Of a stretch of 64,000 bases of DNA, positions 48,193 to 55,962 are shown one piece after another; within the stretch, counting starts at the first letter, position 1, and each line of letters begins with the position of its first letter. A model generated the notes under the pieces. That model was not told the origin of the DNA. It ran no database searches and was given only the letters and a program-made list of their open reading frames with translations. This DNA comes from Stenotrophomonas sp. ISL-67 (GTDB lineage Bacteria; Pseudomonadota; Gammaproteobacteria; Xanthomonadales; Xanthomonadaceae), in the NCBI RefSeq assembly GCF_018612915.1, contig NZ_JAGGRL010000001.1, positions 414,287 through 478,286 of the forward strand, written 5' to 3'. Both the position numbers and the translations under genes were made by a program.

Positions 48193-49065
48193 TCAATCAA
48201 ACGTCCAGAACGCTGGTTGGATGCCCTTGCGCCAATACGATTCGCCGGCAAGGAAGAACTTCTGCGCCTCGGCCTTGGCAAACCATCCTGCGGCCGCCTT
48301 TTCATCGCGCGGTACTCCGGGGGGCGCGCGGCCCAGGATCAGGCCCGTGAAGTACTGGCCGAACACGTTGCCCTGCAGGGCCGCCTTGCGATACCACTGC
48401 AGCGCCATCGCAGGGTCGCGGTCGATGCCCAAACCCATGCCCTTTTCGTAAAGCGCGCCCAGGTCCACCTGGGCCTGTGCATCGCCGCGCGCAGCGCGCC
48501 GCTGGATGTCGACCACCAGCGGGTGCAGTGCACCGGCCTGCGGTGCAATCGCGGCGGGCAGTCCTGAACTGCCCGTCGAATAGCGCTGGTACACCGTGGC
48601 ACGCAGGTCCCAGCGCAGTGCGTCGGCCGCGTGGCCACGTTCGCGCTCGAACTTGGCAAGCGACAGCATCGCGCCCGGACTGCCGTGATCGGCCGCGGCG
48701 CGGAACCACCGTTCGGCCTTGCGCGGCGACGCGCGCAGCGCCGGGGGCGGCGTGTGTTCAGGGCGATGGCCGGTGTACATCGCGCCGCTGGCCCAGATCC
48801 GCCCGAGTGCTTCTTCCGCAATGGTATTGCGGAAACTCCAGGGCGTGGCGGCCCCAGCGCGCTCGTACCAGTCCAGCGCCCGGCGGTCGTTCCAGCGTTC
48901 ATAGAGTTCGGCCAGATCCACCATGCCCTCGATGTCGCCGCGCTCGGCGGCGGTAAGCCACTTTACTTCGGTATCGCTGGTGGGGCGGTTGGGGGCGGTG
49001 GTGCAGGCGGCCAGCGCCAGCAGCGCCAGCGCGGAAAGCGACAGGCGGAAACGGCGGGGATTCAT
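48193..49065 (-). CDS. SEL1-like repeat lipoprotein
   Basis: 290 residues. The lipoprotein signal is ALALLALAAC (Cys about 21). SEL1/TPR-like repeats follow: AERGDIEGMVDLAELYERW, ADHGSPGAMLSLAKFER, ARGDAQAQVDLGALYEKGMGL and AALQGNVFGQYFTGLIL. Such proteins scaffold protein-protein contacts in the envelope. The partner is unknown. It is divergent from the asnB leader. Confidence 0.85.
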   Translation of the reverse strand: MNPRRFRLSLSALALLALAACTTAPNRPTSDTEVKWLTAAERGDIEGMVDLAELYERWNDRRALDWYERAGAATPWSFRNTIAEEALGRIWASGAMYTGHRPEHTPPPALRASPRKAERWFRAAADHGSPGAMLSLAKFERERGHAADALRWDLRATVYQRYSTGSSGLPAAIAPQAGALHPLVVDIQRRAARGDAQAQVDLGALYEKGMGLGIDRDPAMALQWYRKAALQGNVFGQYFTGLILGRAPPGVPRDEKAAAGWFAKAEAQKFFLAGESYWRKGIQPAFWTFD

Positions 49066-49142
49066 CCGTGAGTTCCAGAAGGCAGGCGTGGATTATCCGG
49101 GACGGGGCACGTCACGGGCTGAATCGGTTGCGCCCGCAACAG

Positions 49143-49171
49143 TTGCGCCACGGCCAAAACGGCGGTACGGT
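49143..49171 (+). promoter_or_regulatory. Candidate promoter of the asnB leader
   Basis: TTGCGC (49143-49148), 17 bp, TACGGT (49166-49171), with the leader-peptide ATG only 6 nt further on and no ribosome-binding site. A small inverted repeat GTTGC-GCCC-GCAAC lies just upstream. Confidence 0.45.
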
Positions 49172-49177
49172 CGGTCC

Positions 49178-49276
49178 ATGTCCACGCTCCTGGCCACCGC
49201 CGTCAACAATACCAACCGCAATAATCTGCGCGCGAACAATCGTGCGCGGCCAACGCGGGACTGCGACCAGGGCTAG
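49178..49276 (+). CDS. Asn-rich leader peptide of asnB
   Basis: A 32-codon reading frame, ATG 49178 to TAG 49276. Residues 10-21 read NNTNRNNLRANN: seven Asn in twelve positions, including three Asn-Asn pairs. It lies in the 330-bp leader of asnB and is followed 28 nt later by an intrinsic terminator. This is the arrangement of amino-acid attenuators (his, trp, leu, phe): ribosomes pausing at Asn codons when Asn-tRNA is short would let transcription reach asnB. No ribosome-binding site precedes the ATG, so the mRNA may be leaderless. Confidence 0.8.
   Translation: MSTLLATAVNNTNRNNLRANNRARPTRDCDQG
49226..49249 (+). promoter_or_regulatory. Leader hairpin overlapping the Asn codons
   Basis: Positions 49226-49235 pair with 49240-49249 (10 bp with two G-U pairs, loop ACAA). 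The Asn codons N10-N16 end exactly at the foot of the stem and N20-N21 lie in its loop. A ribosome stalled there would open it. The freed 3' arm or the following GCGGG (49255-49259) could pair with CCCGC of the terminator (49308-49312). Confidence 0.55.
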
Positions 49277-49303
49277 AACAAGCAACATACGCCCGGACCC
49301 CAG

Positions 49304-49337
49304 AAAACCCGCATCGGCCGATGCGGGTTTTTTGTTT
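49304..49337 (+). terminator. Attenuator terminator upstream of asnB
   Basis: AAAACCCGCATC and GATGCGGGTTTT meet across GGCC, followed by TTTGTTTT. It is a strong intrinsic terminator inside the asnB leader, 58 nt before the asnB ATG, with no other gene it could serve on this strand. Confidence 0.9.
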
Positions 49338-49394
49338 TCTGGCCGGTCGAATGCAGGCATTACGTGTATTCCCCCATCATCAGGAGCTGTTCCC

Positions 49395-51086
49395 ATGTGT
49401 TCGATCTTCGGAATGTTCGGCCTGCAGGCCGGCGATGACCTCACCGCGCTGCGCCGCCACGCGCTGGACCTGTCGCAGCGCCAGCGCCATCGCGGCCCGG
49501 ACTGGAGCGGGGTATACGTCGACGACGGCGCCATCCTGGTCCATGAGCGGCTGGCCATCGTCGACCCGGCTGGCGGCTCGCAGCCGCTGCTGTCCGACGA
49601 CGGCAGCCTGGCCCTGGCGGTCAACGGCGAGATCTACAACCACCGCGAGCTCAAGGCCGAACTGACCCAGCCGTATGCCTTCCAGACCGGCTCGGACTGC
49701 GAGGTGATCAACGCGCTGTACCAGCAGGACACCCCGGCGTCGTACCTGAACCGCCTCAACGGCATTTTCGCGTTCGCGCTGTGGGACAGGACCCAGAAGC
49801 GCGTGCTGATCGCGCGTGATCCGATCGGGGTGGTACCGTTGTACTGGGGCCACGACAAGGACGGCCGCCTGCGGGTCGCCTCGGAACTGAAGTCGCTGGT
49901 GGACACCTGCGCCGACGCCGCGCAGTTCCCGCCGGGCCACTGGTACGACAGCGCCACCGACACGCTCACCCGCTATTACGAGCGCCCGTGGCGCGAGTAC
50001 GACGCCGTGGAAGGCGTCGAGGCCGACCGCGTCGCGCTGCGTGAAGCATTCGAGCGCGCCGTGCACCGCCAGCTGATGACCGACGTGCCGTACGGCGTAC
50101 TGCTTTCCGGTGGCCTCGACTCCTCGCTCGTTGCTGCCGTGGCCGCGCGCTATGCGCGCCACCGCATCGAAGACGGCGACCAGAGCGAAGCCTGGTGGCC
50201 GCGCCTGCACTCGTTCGCGATCGGCCTGAAGGGTTCGCCCGACCTGGCCGCCGCTGCCATCGCCGCCGAAGCACTCGGCACCGTCCACCACGGCTTCGAG
50301 TACACCTTCGAGGAGGGGTTGGATGCACTGCCCGACGTGATCCGCCACGTGGAAACCTACGACGTCACCACCATCCGCGCCTCCACGCCGATGTTCCTGC
50401 TGGCGCGGCGGATCAAGGCAATGGGGGTGAAGATGGTGCTCTCGGGCGAGGGCAGCGACGAGATCTTCGGCGGCTACCTGTACTTCCACAAGGCACCCAA
50501 CGCCCGTGAATTCCACGAAGAGCTGGTGCGCAAGCTGGATGCGCTCAACAATTACGACTGCCTGCGCGCCAACAAATCGATGATGGCCTGGGGCGTGGAG
50601 CCGCGCGTGCCGTTCCTGGACCGCGAATTCCTCGACGTGGCCATGCGCATCGATGCGCGCCACAAGATGGTCGGGCAGGGCGGCGATGGAACGCGCCGAA
50701 TCGAGAAGGCGGTGCTGCGCGAAGCGTTCGAAGGCTACCTGCCCGAGTCCATCCTCTGGCGGCAGAAGGAGCAGTTCAGCGATGGCGTGGGGTATGGCTG
50801 GATCGATGGGCTCAAGGCCCATGCCGAAGCGCAGATCAGCGACCGGGTGATGGCTGCGGCGGACAAGCGCTTCGTGCACAACCCGCCGCAGACCAAGGAA
50901 GCCTACTTCTACCGCCACGTGTTCGAGCAGTATTTCCCCACCCAGGCCGCGGCCGAAACCGTGCCGGGTGGCAAGTCGATTGCCTGTTCCTCGCCGGCCG
51001 CCATCGCCTGGGACGCCAGTTTCGCCAGCATGGCCGACCCCTCCGGCCGCGCCGTCGCCGGCGTGCATGAGCAGGCGTTGGCTTAG
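49395..51086 (+). CDS. asnB: Asparagine synthase B (glutamine-hydrolysing)
   Basis: 563 residues. Cys2 is the N-terminal glutaminase nucleophile (MCSIFGMF); the class II amidotransferase domain (HERLAIVDPAGG, NGEIYNH) is followed by the synthetase domain with the PP-loop VLLSGGLDSSLVAAV and the GEGSDEIFGGYLYF site. It makes asparagine from aspartate, glutamine and ATP. AGGAG lies 8 nt upstream of the ATG. The upstream Asn-rich leader peptide and terminator imply control by Asn-tRNA supply. Confidence 0.97.
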   Translation: MCSIFGMFGLQAGDDLTALRRHALDLSQRQRHRGPDWSGVYVDDGAILVHERLAIVDPAGGSQPLLSDDGSLALAVNGEIYNHRELKAELTQPYAFQTGSDCEVINALYQQDTPASYLNRLNGIFAFALWDRTQKRVLIARDPIGVVPLYWGHDKDGRLRVASELKSLVDTCADAAQFPPGHWYDSATDTLTRYYERPWREYDAVEGVEADRVALREAFERAVHRQLMTDVPYGVLLSGGLDSSLVAAVAARYARHRIEDGDQSEAWWPRLHSFAIGLKGSPDLAAAAIAAEALGTVHHGFEYTFEEGLDALPDVIRHVETYDVTTIRASTPMFLLARRIKAMGVKMVLSGEGSDEIFGGYLYFHKAPNAREFHEELVRKLDALNNYDCLRANKSMMAWGVEPRVPFLDREFLDVAMRIDARHKMVGQGGDGTRRIEKAVLREAFEGYLPESILWRQKEQFSDGVGYGWIDGLKAHAEAQISDRVMAAADKRFVHNPPQTKEAYFYRHVFEQYFPTQAAAETVPGGKSIACSSPAAIAWDASFASMADPSGRAVAGVHEQALA

Positions 51087-51096
51087 GCCAACGCGG

Positions 51097-51168
51097 GTAG
51101 CGCCGGCCGTTGGCCGGCCCAGGCGGACGTTGCATCGTTCATGGGGGCCGGCCAACGGCCGGCGCTAC
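51097..51168. repeat. Inverted pair of GTAG repeats
   Basis: GTAGCGCCGGCCGTTGGCCGG and its reverse counterpart ending GGCGCTAC face each other across ~30 bp, 11 bp after the asnB stop. Confidence 0.8.
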
Positions 51169-51205
51169 CGGGTAACATCGCTTCCTCATGCATTGGGGAA
51201 TGTTC

Positions 51206-52591
51206 ATGGACGTACAGACCGGAGGCAGCGTGCCGCGAATGAAGTGGGGGTGGCACTACCTGGCCTGGGCCGGGATTCCGCTGGCGATCGGCCTTGCGCT
51301 GGCGCGTTACGCCGGCCCCAAGCTGCCGGCCGTGGCCAGCAAGGCCGAACCGGTGGTGGGCAGCGACTGGGCCCACCACCTGGCCTCGCCACTGGGCCTG
51401 TTCCTGCTGCAACTGCTGGTGCTGCTGGTGGTGGCCAAGGGCGCTGGCGCGTTGTTGAAGCGGCTGGGCCAGCCGGCGGTGATCGGCGAGATGGCCGCCG
51501 GCCTGATGATGGGGCCGCTGGTGCTGGGCAGCCTGCTGCCGGGCCTGCACGGCGCATTGTTCCCGGCCAGCTCGCTCGGCCCGCTGGGCATGCTCAGCCA
51601 GCTGGGTATGTTGATGTTCCTGCTGGTGGCCGGTGCCGAGCTCGACCTCGGCGGGCTGCGCGGCCGCCGCCGTTTCGCCTTCACCGTCAGCCATGCCGGC
51701 ATCGCCGTGCCGTTCGTGCTGGGCGTGCTGCTGGCGATCTGGCTGTACCCCGAGCATGGCCCGCAGGGCGTGGGTTTCACGGCCTTCGCGCTGTTCGTGG
51801 GTATCTCGCTCAGCATTACCGCATTCCCGGTGCTGCTGCGGATACTGGCCGACCGCGGCATCACCCATACCCCGCTGGGGCAGACCGCCATTGCCTGCGC
51901 CGCGCTCGGCGATGCCACTGCATGGTGCCTGCTGGCGCTGATCGTGGCGGCGGCGCAGGCCACCGGCTGGGTGCCGGCCAGCCTCAGCCTGCTGTGCGTG
52001 GTGGTGTTCAGTGCGCTGATGCTGGGCGTGGTCAAACCGTGGTTCTCGCGCCAGGTCATCACACCGGGCAGCGAAGGCCGTTGGCTGCTGGGCATGCTGC
52101 TGCTGTCGCTGGGCAGCGCACTGGTGACTGAAGTGCTGGGCATCCATGCGCTGTTCGGCGCGTTCGCCGCCGGCGTGGCGGTATCGTCCAATACGCAGCT
52201 GCGTGCGCTGTTGATCGCCAAGGTCGAACCGTTCGCGGTGACCCTGCTGCTGCCGTTGTTCTTCGCCATGACCGGCCTGCGCATGCGGGCCGATGCGCTG
52301 CAGGGCAGTGATCTGCTGCTGTGTGCGGTGGTGGTCGCGGTGGCCACGCTGGGCAAGCTGTTCGGGACCTGGAGCTCGGCGCGCAGCGCAGGCATGGACA
52401 ATCACGAGGCCTGGAAGCTGGGCGCGCTGATGAACACCCGCGGCCTGATGGAGCTGATCGTGCTCAACCTGGGGTACGAGCTCGGCTTCCTCGGCGACCG
52501 CCTGTTCGCGGTGCTGGTGATCATGGCGCTGGTGACCACCGCCATGACCGGCCCGTTGCTGAGCGCGATGGAACGCCGCCGCAAGGCCTGA
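51206..52591 (+). CDS. Cation:proton antiporter, CPA2 family
   Basis: 461 residues with about 12-13 transmembrane helices and the Na+/H+ exchanger fold: LLKRLGQPAVIGEMAAGLMMGP is the classic TM start, and LLPLFFAMTGLRMR is the KefB-like late helix. There is no C-terminal TrkA-N domain, so it is a short CPA2 member; the ion (K+ or Na+) is not clear. I choose ATG 51206 with GGGGA 7 nt upstream; ATGs at 51188 and 51200 are alternatives. Confidence 0.85.
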   Translation: MDVQTGGSVPRMKWGWHYLAWAGIPLAIGLALARYAGPKLPAVASKAEPVVGSDWAHHLASPLGLFLLQLLVLLVVAKGAGALLKRLGQPAVIGEMAAGLMMGPLVLGSLLPGLHGALFPASSLGPLGMLSQLGMLMFLLVAGAELDLGGLRGRRRFAFTVSHAGIAVPFVLGVLLAIWLYPEHGPQGVGFTAFALFVGISLSITAFPVLLRILADRGITHTPLGQTAIACAALGDATAWCLLALIVAAAQATGWVPASLSLLCVVVFSALMLGVVKPWFSRQVITPGSEGRWLLGMLLLSLGSALVTEVLGIHALFGAFAAGVAVSSNTQLRALLIAKVEPFAVTLLLPLFFAMTGLRMRADALQGSDLLLCAVVVAVATLGKLFGTWSSARSAGMDNHEAWKLGALMNTRGLMELIVLNLGYELGFLGDRLFAVLVIMALVTTAMTGPLLSAMERRRKA

Positions 52592-52605
52592 CCCGGGCAC
52601 CACAG

Positions 52606-52676
52606 GTAGAGCCGGGCTCTGCCCGGCTCCACGTAGGCCCGGATCCGATCGACAGCCGGGCAGAGCCCGGCGCTAC
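52606..52676. repeat. Inverted pair of GTAG repeats
   Basis: GTAGAGCCGGGCTCTGCCCGG and the reverse unit ending CCGGCGCTAC. The right-hand unit supplies the TAG stop (52673-52675, minus strand) of the penicillin-acylase gene. Confidence 0.82.
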
Positions 52677-55012
52677 CTCGGCTCCAGCCGCAAGGTGTAC
52701 TGCGTGGCCCCTGGCAGGAACGGTGTGGGCCTGCCGTGCACCCAATCCTCATGGCCCGCGCCCCAGAACGGCGACAGCGGGTGGCCACTCTGGCCACCGG
52801 GCATGTGGACGATGCCCTGGTCCTCGTGCCCGGGTGATACCACCATGCGTTGCGAAGCACCAAAGGACGGGCCCTGCACGCGCGGCAGGTTGCTGTCGCC
52901 GGGCAACGCATCTGCTGGCATGCACAGCCACGGCCGGGCGAAAGCGGGCAGGGCGCGGCTGATCGGGTGGCAGATGGCGGCCGTGTTGCGCTCCCCCCAG
53001 GTACGCTGGGACAGGTCCGGTCCCTTTTCGGCCAGCTCCGTTTCCGCCTGCCGCGCCGCATCGGCCAGCAGCGCGTTCCAGTCGGGGTACGGTGCCGGCA
53101 GCAGATGCGCGGGCCGCTCGGTCACCAGCGGCCACAGCACGCCTTCGATCTGCGACAGCTTCGGCTCCAGGTAGTTTTCGCCCAATGACTGCTTTGGCTG
53201 CGCCAGCAGGCCAGCGGTCACGATCTCCTGCACCTTGGTGCGGAACGCGCGCGTGACCCGGTAGCTCACCGCATCGGCCGAGGCGCGTCCCTCCCAGCGG
53301 CCGCTGGCAACGGCCAGGCGCTTCAGTGCCGGGTCGTCGCTGTGTTCGACCACCTGACGAAGCACGGTCCACCAGCGTTCCAGGAACACCGCGCGATCGT
53401 CCAGCTGGATGGCCAGCAGATCCTTCTCGCTGAAGCGTTGCTTCGCGTTGAGGTCATCGCGGATCTGCTGCCCACGCGCGCCCAGGTCATAGCCGGCGTT
53501 GCCGGCCACCGCCAGGTCGGCGCCGTCCAGCACGCGGCCGTTGGCGGTCCACAGCCGCTGCGTGGGCGGGTCGATCAACGCAGGCGAATGGTCGCTGCGG
53601 ATCGACCACGGGGTGCAACTGGCCGGCGCAATGGTGGTGAACCCGTTGGGCGGGCAGTCGGCCGCGCGGTCCGGCCGCGCACCGATCAACCGCCAGGCAA
53701 TGCGTCCGTGCGCGTCGGCCAGCAGCAGGTTCTGGGTGGGAATGCCGGCGCGGTCGGCGATCTGCAGCGCATCGTCGAGGTCGGCGGCGCGGGCCATGTC
53801 GGCGAAACCCATGCTGACCGCGCCAGGCAGCTGTGCGGTCCAGCGCAGCGCTTGGCCACTGCCATCGGCGCGCTCGTGCAGGATCGGGCCCCAGGCGGTC
53901 TCGCGCACGCGCAGGATCACCGTGGCACCACCGGCCACGCGGATGGGCTCCTCGTGCACCCTGATGCCCTCCGCGCCCGCAGGCACAGGGATGAAGTCGG
54001 CGTTGTCGATGTAGCTGTTGGTGAAGCCCCAGGCCACATGGCCGTTGCTGCCAACCACGATCGCCGGCAGCCCGGGCAACGAGAAGCCGCTGGCGTCCAC
54101 GCGGCCGCCGGGTGCAGCGGGGTCGGGGTAGCGTAGCCGTACCCGGAACCACAGGTTCGGCGCCCGCAGGCCCAGATGCATGTCGTCGGCGAGGATCGCC
54201 CGGCCATCGGCGGTCAACGCACCGGCCACCGCGAAATTGTTGCTGCCATGCACCTCCTGCTCCACTCCCGGGACAGGCGGCGACGCTGGGGCGCCACGCA
54301 ACCCGAACTCATCCGCCTTCGGCAGCACTGCATTCCCACGCGCCTCGCCAAACAAGGGCGCATCCCATTCGCTGCCCTCGTGGCTGAGCAGCGCATACAA
54401 CGCCGGCGGCGCCACCTCACGGATCCGGCGCATGGCCAGTTCGTTCTCGTTGGCGGGGTCCTGCAGGTCCGCGTACATGGCCAGCCCGGCCAGCACCGAA
54501 TCGGTGGCGGTCCATGCAGTGGGGGCCTGGCGCAGCAGCAGGTAAGGCCATGGGCGGACGCGCAGGCTGTCCAGACCACGGTTGACGCCCTCCACGTAGG
54601 CCTGCACCACCTGCGGGCGCTCGCCCAGCGCCTGCGCCAGATGGGCGTCGGTGCGGGCGCGCAGGCGGTGTACGCGCATGCGCTGGTCGGTGGGCACGGC
54701 GGCTGACCCGAACAGCTCGGAAAGCTCACCGGCAGCAGCGCGGCGCATCAGGTCCATTTCGAAATAGCGTTCCTGCGCGTGTACCAGCCCCAATGCCCGC
54801 ATCGCATCGGCCTCGCTGGTGGCATCGATGGTGACCACACCGAGCGCATCGCGGCTGATGCTGACCCTGGCCTGCAACCCGGCAACGGGCTGTTCGCCCT
54901 CCAGTGCGGGCAGGCTGCCCCGCAGCAGGGCCCAGGCAACGCCGATCACGACGGCCACGATCCCGACCAGCACCACCAACGCCCATGCACTTCGCTTCAA
55001 CCAACGACGCAT
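52673..55012 (-). CDS. Penicillin acylase family N-terminal nucleophile hydrolase
   Basis: 779 residues. An N-terminal membrane/signal helix (SAWALVVLVGIVAVVIGVAW) precedes the alpha chain (RALGLVHAQERYFEMDLMRR). The predicted autocleavage site is in EVHGSNNFAVAG, where Ser becomes the nucleophile of the beta chain. The beta chain follows to the end. Family members hydrolyse beta-lactams, acyl-homoserine lactones or other amides, so quorum quenching is possible but unproven. I choose ATG 55012 (GGGAG upstream) over 55030. The stop comes from a GTAG repeat. Confidence 0.88.
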   Translation of the reverse strand: MRRWLKRSAWALVVLVGIVAVVIGVAWALLRGSLPALEGEQPVAGLQARVSISRDALGVVTIDATSEADAMRALGLVHAQERYFEMDLMRRAAAGELSELFGSAAVPTDQRMRVHRLRARTDAHLAQALGERPQVVQAYVEGVNRGLDSLRVRPWPYLLLRQAPTAWTATDSVLAGLAMYADLQDPANENELAMRRIREVAPPALYALLSHEGSEWDAPLFGEARGNAVLPKADEFGLRGAPASPPVPGVEQEVHGSNNFAVAGALTADGRAILADDMHLGLRAPNLWFRVRLRYPDPAAPGGRVDASGFSLPGLPAIVVGSNGHVAWGFTNSYIDNADFIPVPAGAEGIRVHEEPIRVAGGATVILRVRETAWGPILHERADGSGQALRWTAQLPGAVSMGFADMARAADLDDALQIADRAGIPTQNLLLADAHGRIAWRLIGARPDRAADCPPNGFTTIAPASCTPWSIRSDHSPALIDPPTQRLWTANGRVLDGADLAVAGNAGYDLGARGQQIRDDLNAKQRFSEKDLLAIQLDDRAVFLERWWTVLRQVVEHSDDPALKRLAVASGRWEGRASADAVSYRVTRAFRTKVQEIVTAGLLAQPKQSLGENYLEPKLSQIEGVLWPLVTERPAHLLPAPYPDWNALLADAARQAETELAEKGPDLSQRTWGERNTAAICHPISRALPAFARPWLCMPADALPGDSNLPRVQGPSFGASQRMVVSPGHEDQGIVHMPGGQSGHPLSPFWGAGHEDWVHGRPTPFLPGATQYTLRLEPR

Positions 55013-55171
55013 TCCACGCTCCCCGATCACGGTAATGCCGGGCCTGGTCCGGCAATGAATCCACTGCGACGCGCCGACCCCATCTGCGCCTGCGCATGCA
55101 ACTGATTCCGATTAGATCACGCCGATCCGGGATAGGGCACCATGGCCCCATCGATTTACAGGAGCTTGCCC

Positions 55172-55660
55172 ATGAAAGGCCATCCCGACGTCATTGAATG
55201 CCTGAAGGAACTGCTGCGCGGCGAACTCGCCGCGCGCGACCAGTACTTCATCCACTCGCGCCGCTACGAGGACCAGGGTCTGTTCGCGCTGTACGAGCGG
55301 CTCGGCCACGAGATGGAGGAGGAGACCCAGCACGCCGACGCGCTGCTGCGCCGGATCCTGTTCCTGGGCGGCAACCCGGACATGCGCCCGCACGGCTTCG
55401 AGCCGGGCGTGACCGTGGAGGAAATGCTGCAGAAGGATTTGGACACCGAATACAGCGTGCGCAACAACCTGGCCGCCGGCATGAAGCTGTGCGAACAGCG
55501 CCAGGATTACGTGAGCCGCGACATGCTGCTGGTCCAGCTCAAGGACACCGAAGAAGACCACGCCTGGTGGCTGGAACAGCAGCTGGGCCTGATCAAGCGC
55601 ATCGGCCTGGCCCTGTACCAGACCAGCAAGATGGAAGCGAAGGGCGCGCCGTCGCATTGA
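55172..55660 (+). CDS. bfr: Bacterioferritin without the haem-ligand Met
   Basis: A 162-residue ferritin-like protein with the bacterioferritin pattern: [26 protein letters not shown] at the start and [14 protein letters not shown] near the end. Ferroxidase ligands E18, E51, H54, E127 and H130 are in place, with the fourth Glu near residue 93. At position 52, where E. coli Bfr has the haem-binding Met, this protein has Thr (EETQHAD). It should store iron but probably cannot bind haem in the usual way. AGGAG lies upstream of the ATG. Confidence 0.88.
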   Translation: MKGHPDVIECLKELLRGELAARDQYFIHSRRYEDQGLFALYERLGHEMEEETQHADALLRRILFLGGNPDMRPHGFEPGVTVEEMLQKDLDTEYSVRNNLAAGMKLCEQRQDYVSRDMLLVQLKDTEEDHAWWLEQQLGLIKRIGLALYQTSKMEAKGAPSH

Positions 55661-55669
55661 TGCGCCGCG

Positions 55670-55718
55670 TGCCGACCAACGGTCGGCACCTACCGGTAGC
55701 GCCGGCCGTTGGCCGGCC
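55670..55718. repeat. Pair of GTAG-family palindromes
   Basis: GTGCCGACC-aac-GGTCGGCAC and GTAGCGCCGGCCGTTGGCCGG, just after bfr. Confidence 0.7.
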
Positions 55719-55761
55719 CACGCAACTCGTCTGCCAGCCAGCCAATCGCCAGCCAGCGACG

Positions 55762-55793
55762 AAAAAAAAACCGGGGAAATCCCCGGTTTTTTT
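55762..55793. terminator. Terminator after bfr (bidirectional)
   Basis: AAAAAAAAACCGGGG-AAAT-CCCCGGTTTTTTT, a symmetric hairpin with A- and T-tracts. Confidence 0.9.
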
Positions 55794-55810
55794 GTGGGCG
55801 ACGCCCACAT

Positions 55811-55877
55811 GCTTTCAATGCGGTATCCGGATCATCCTGTTACGTGCACAGGATGATCCGGATACCGCATTGAAAGC
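55811..55877. repeat. Perfect 30-bp inverted repeat
   Basis: 55811-55840 is the exact reverse complement of 55848-55877, around a 7-nt loop TACGTGC. It lies between the bfr terminator and the parC terminator. It does not share the words of the GTAG repeats or of the composite cruciform. Confidence 0.9.
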
Positions 55878-55908
55878 GGGTGCATTCCGACCGGCATGCC
55901 GGTTTCCC

Positions 55909-55936
55909 AAAAAAACGGCCGGGATTTCCCGGCCGC
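55909..55936 (-). terminator. Intrinsic terminator of parC
   Basis: CGGCCGGGA and TCCCGGCCG enclose TT; the minus strand continues TTTTTTT. It lies 27 nt beyond the parC stop. Confidence 0.9.
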
Positions 55937-55962
55937 TCTTCAAACCCTGCCTCAACCCACCA

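Noticed and set aside
49304..49337. The hairpin as an ordinary terminator of an upstream gene
   Set aside because: The upstream gene (SEL1 lipoprotein) is on the opposite strand and starts, rather than ends, here. The hairpin therefore serves the asnB leader.
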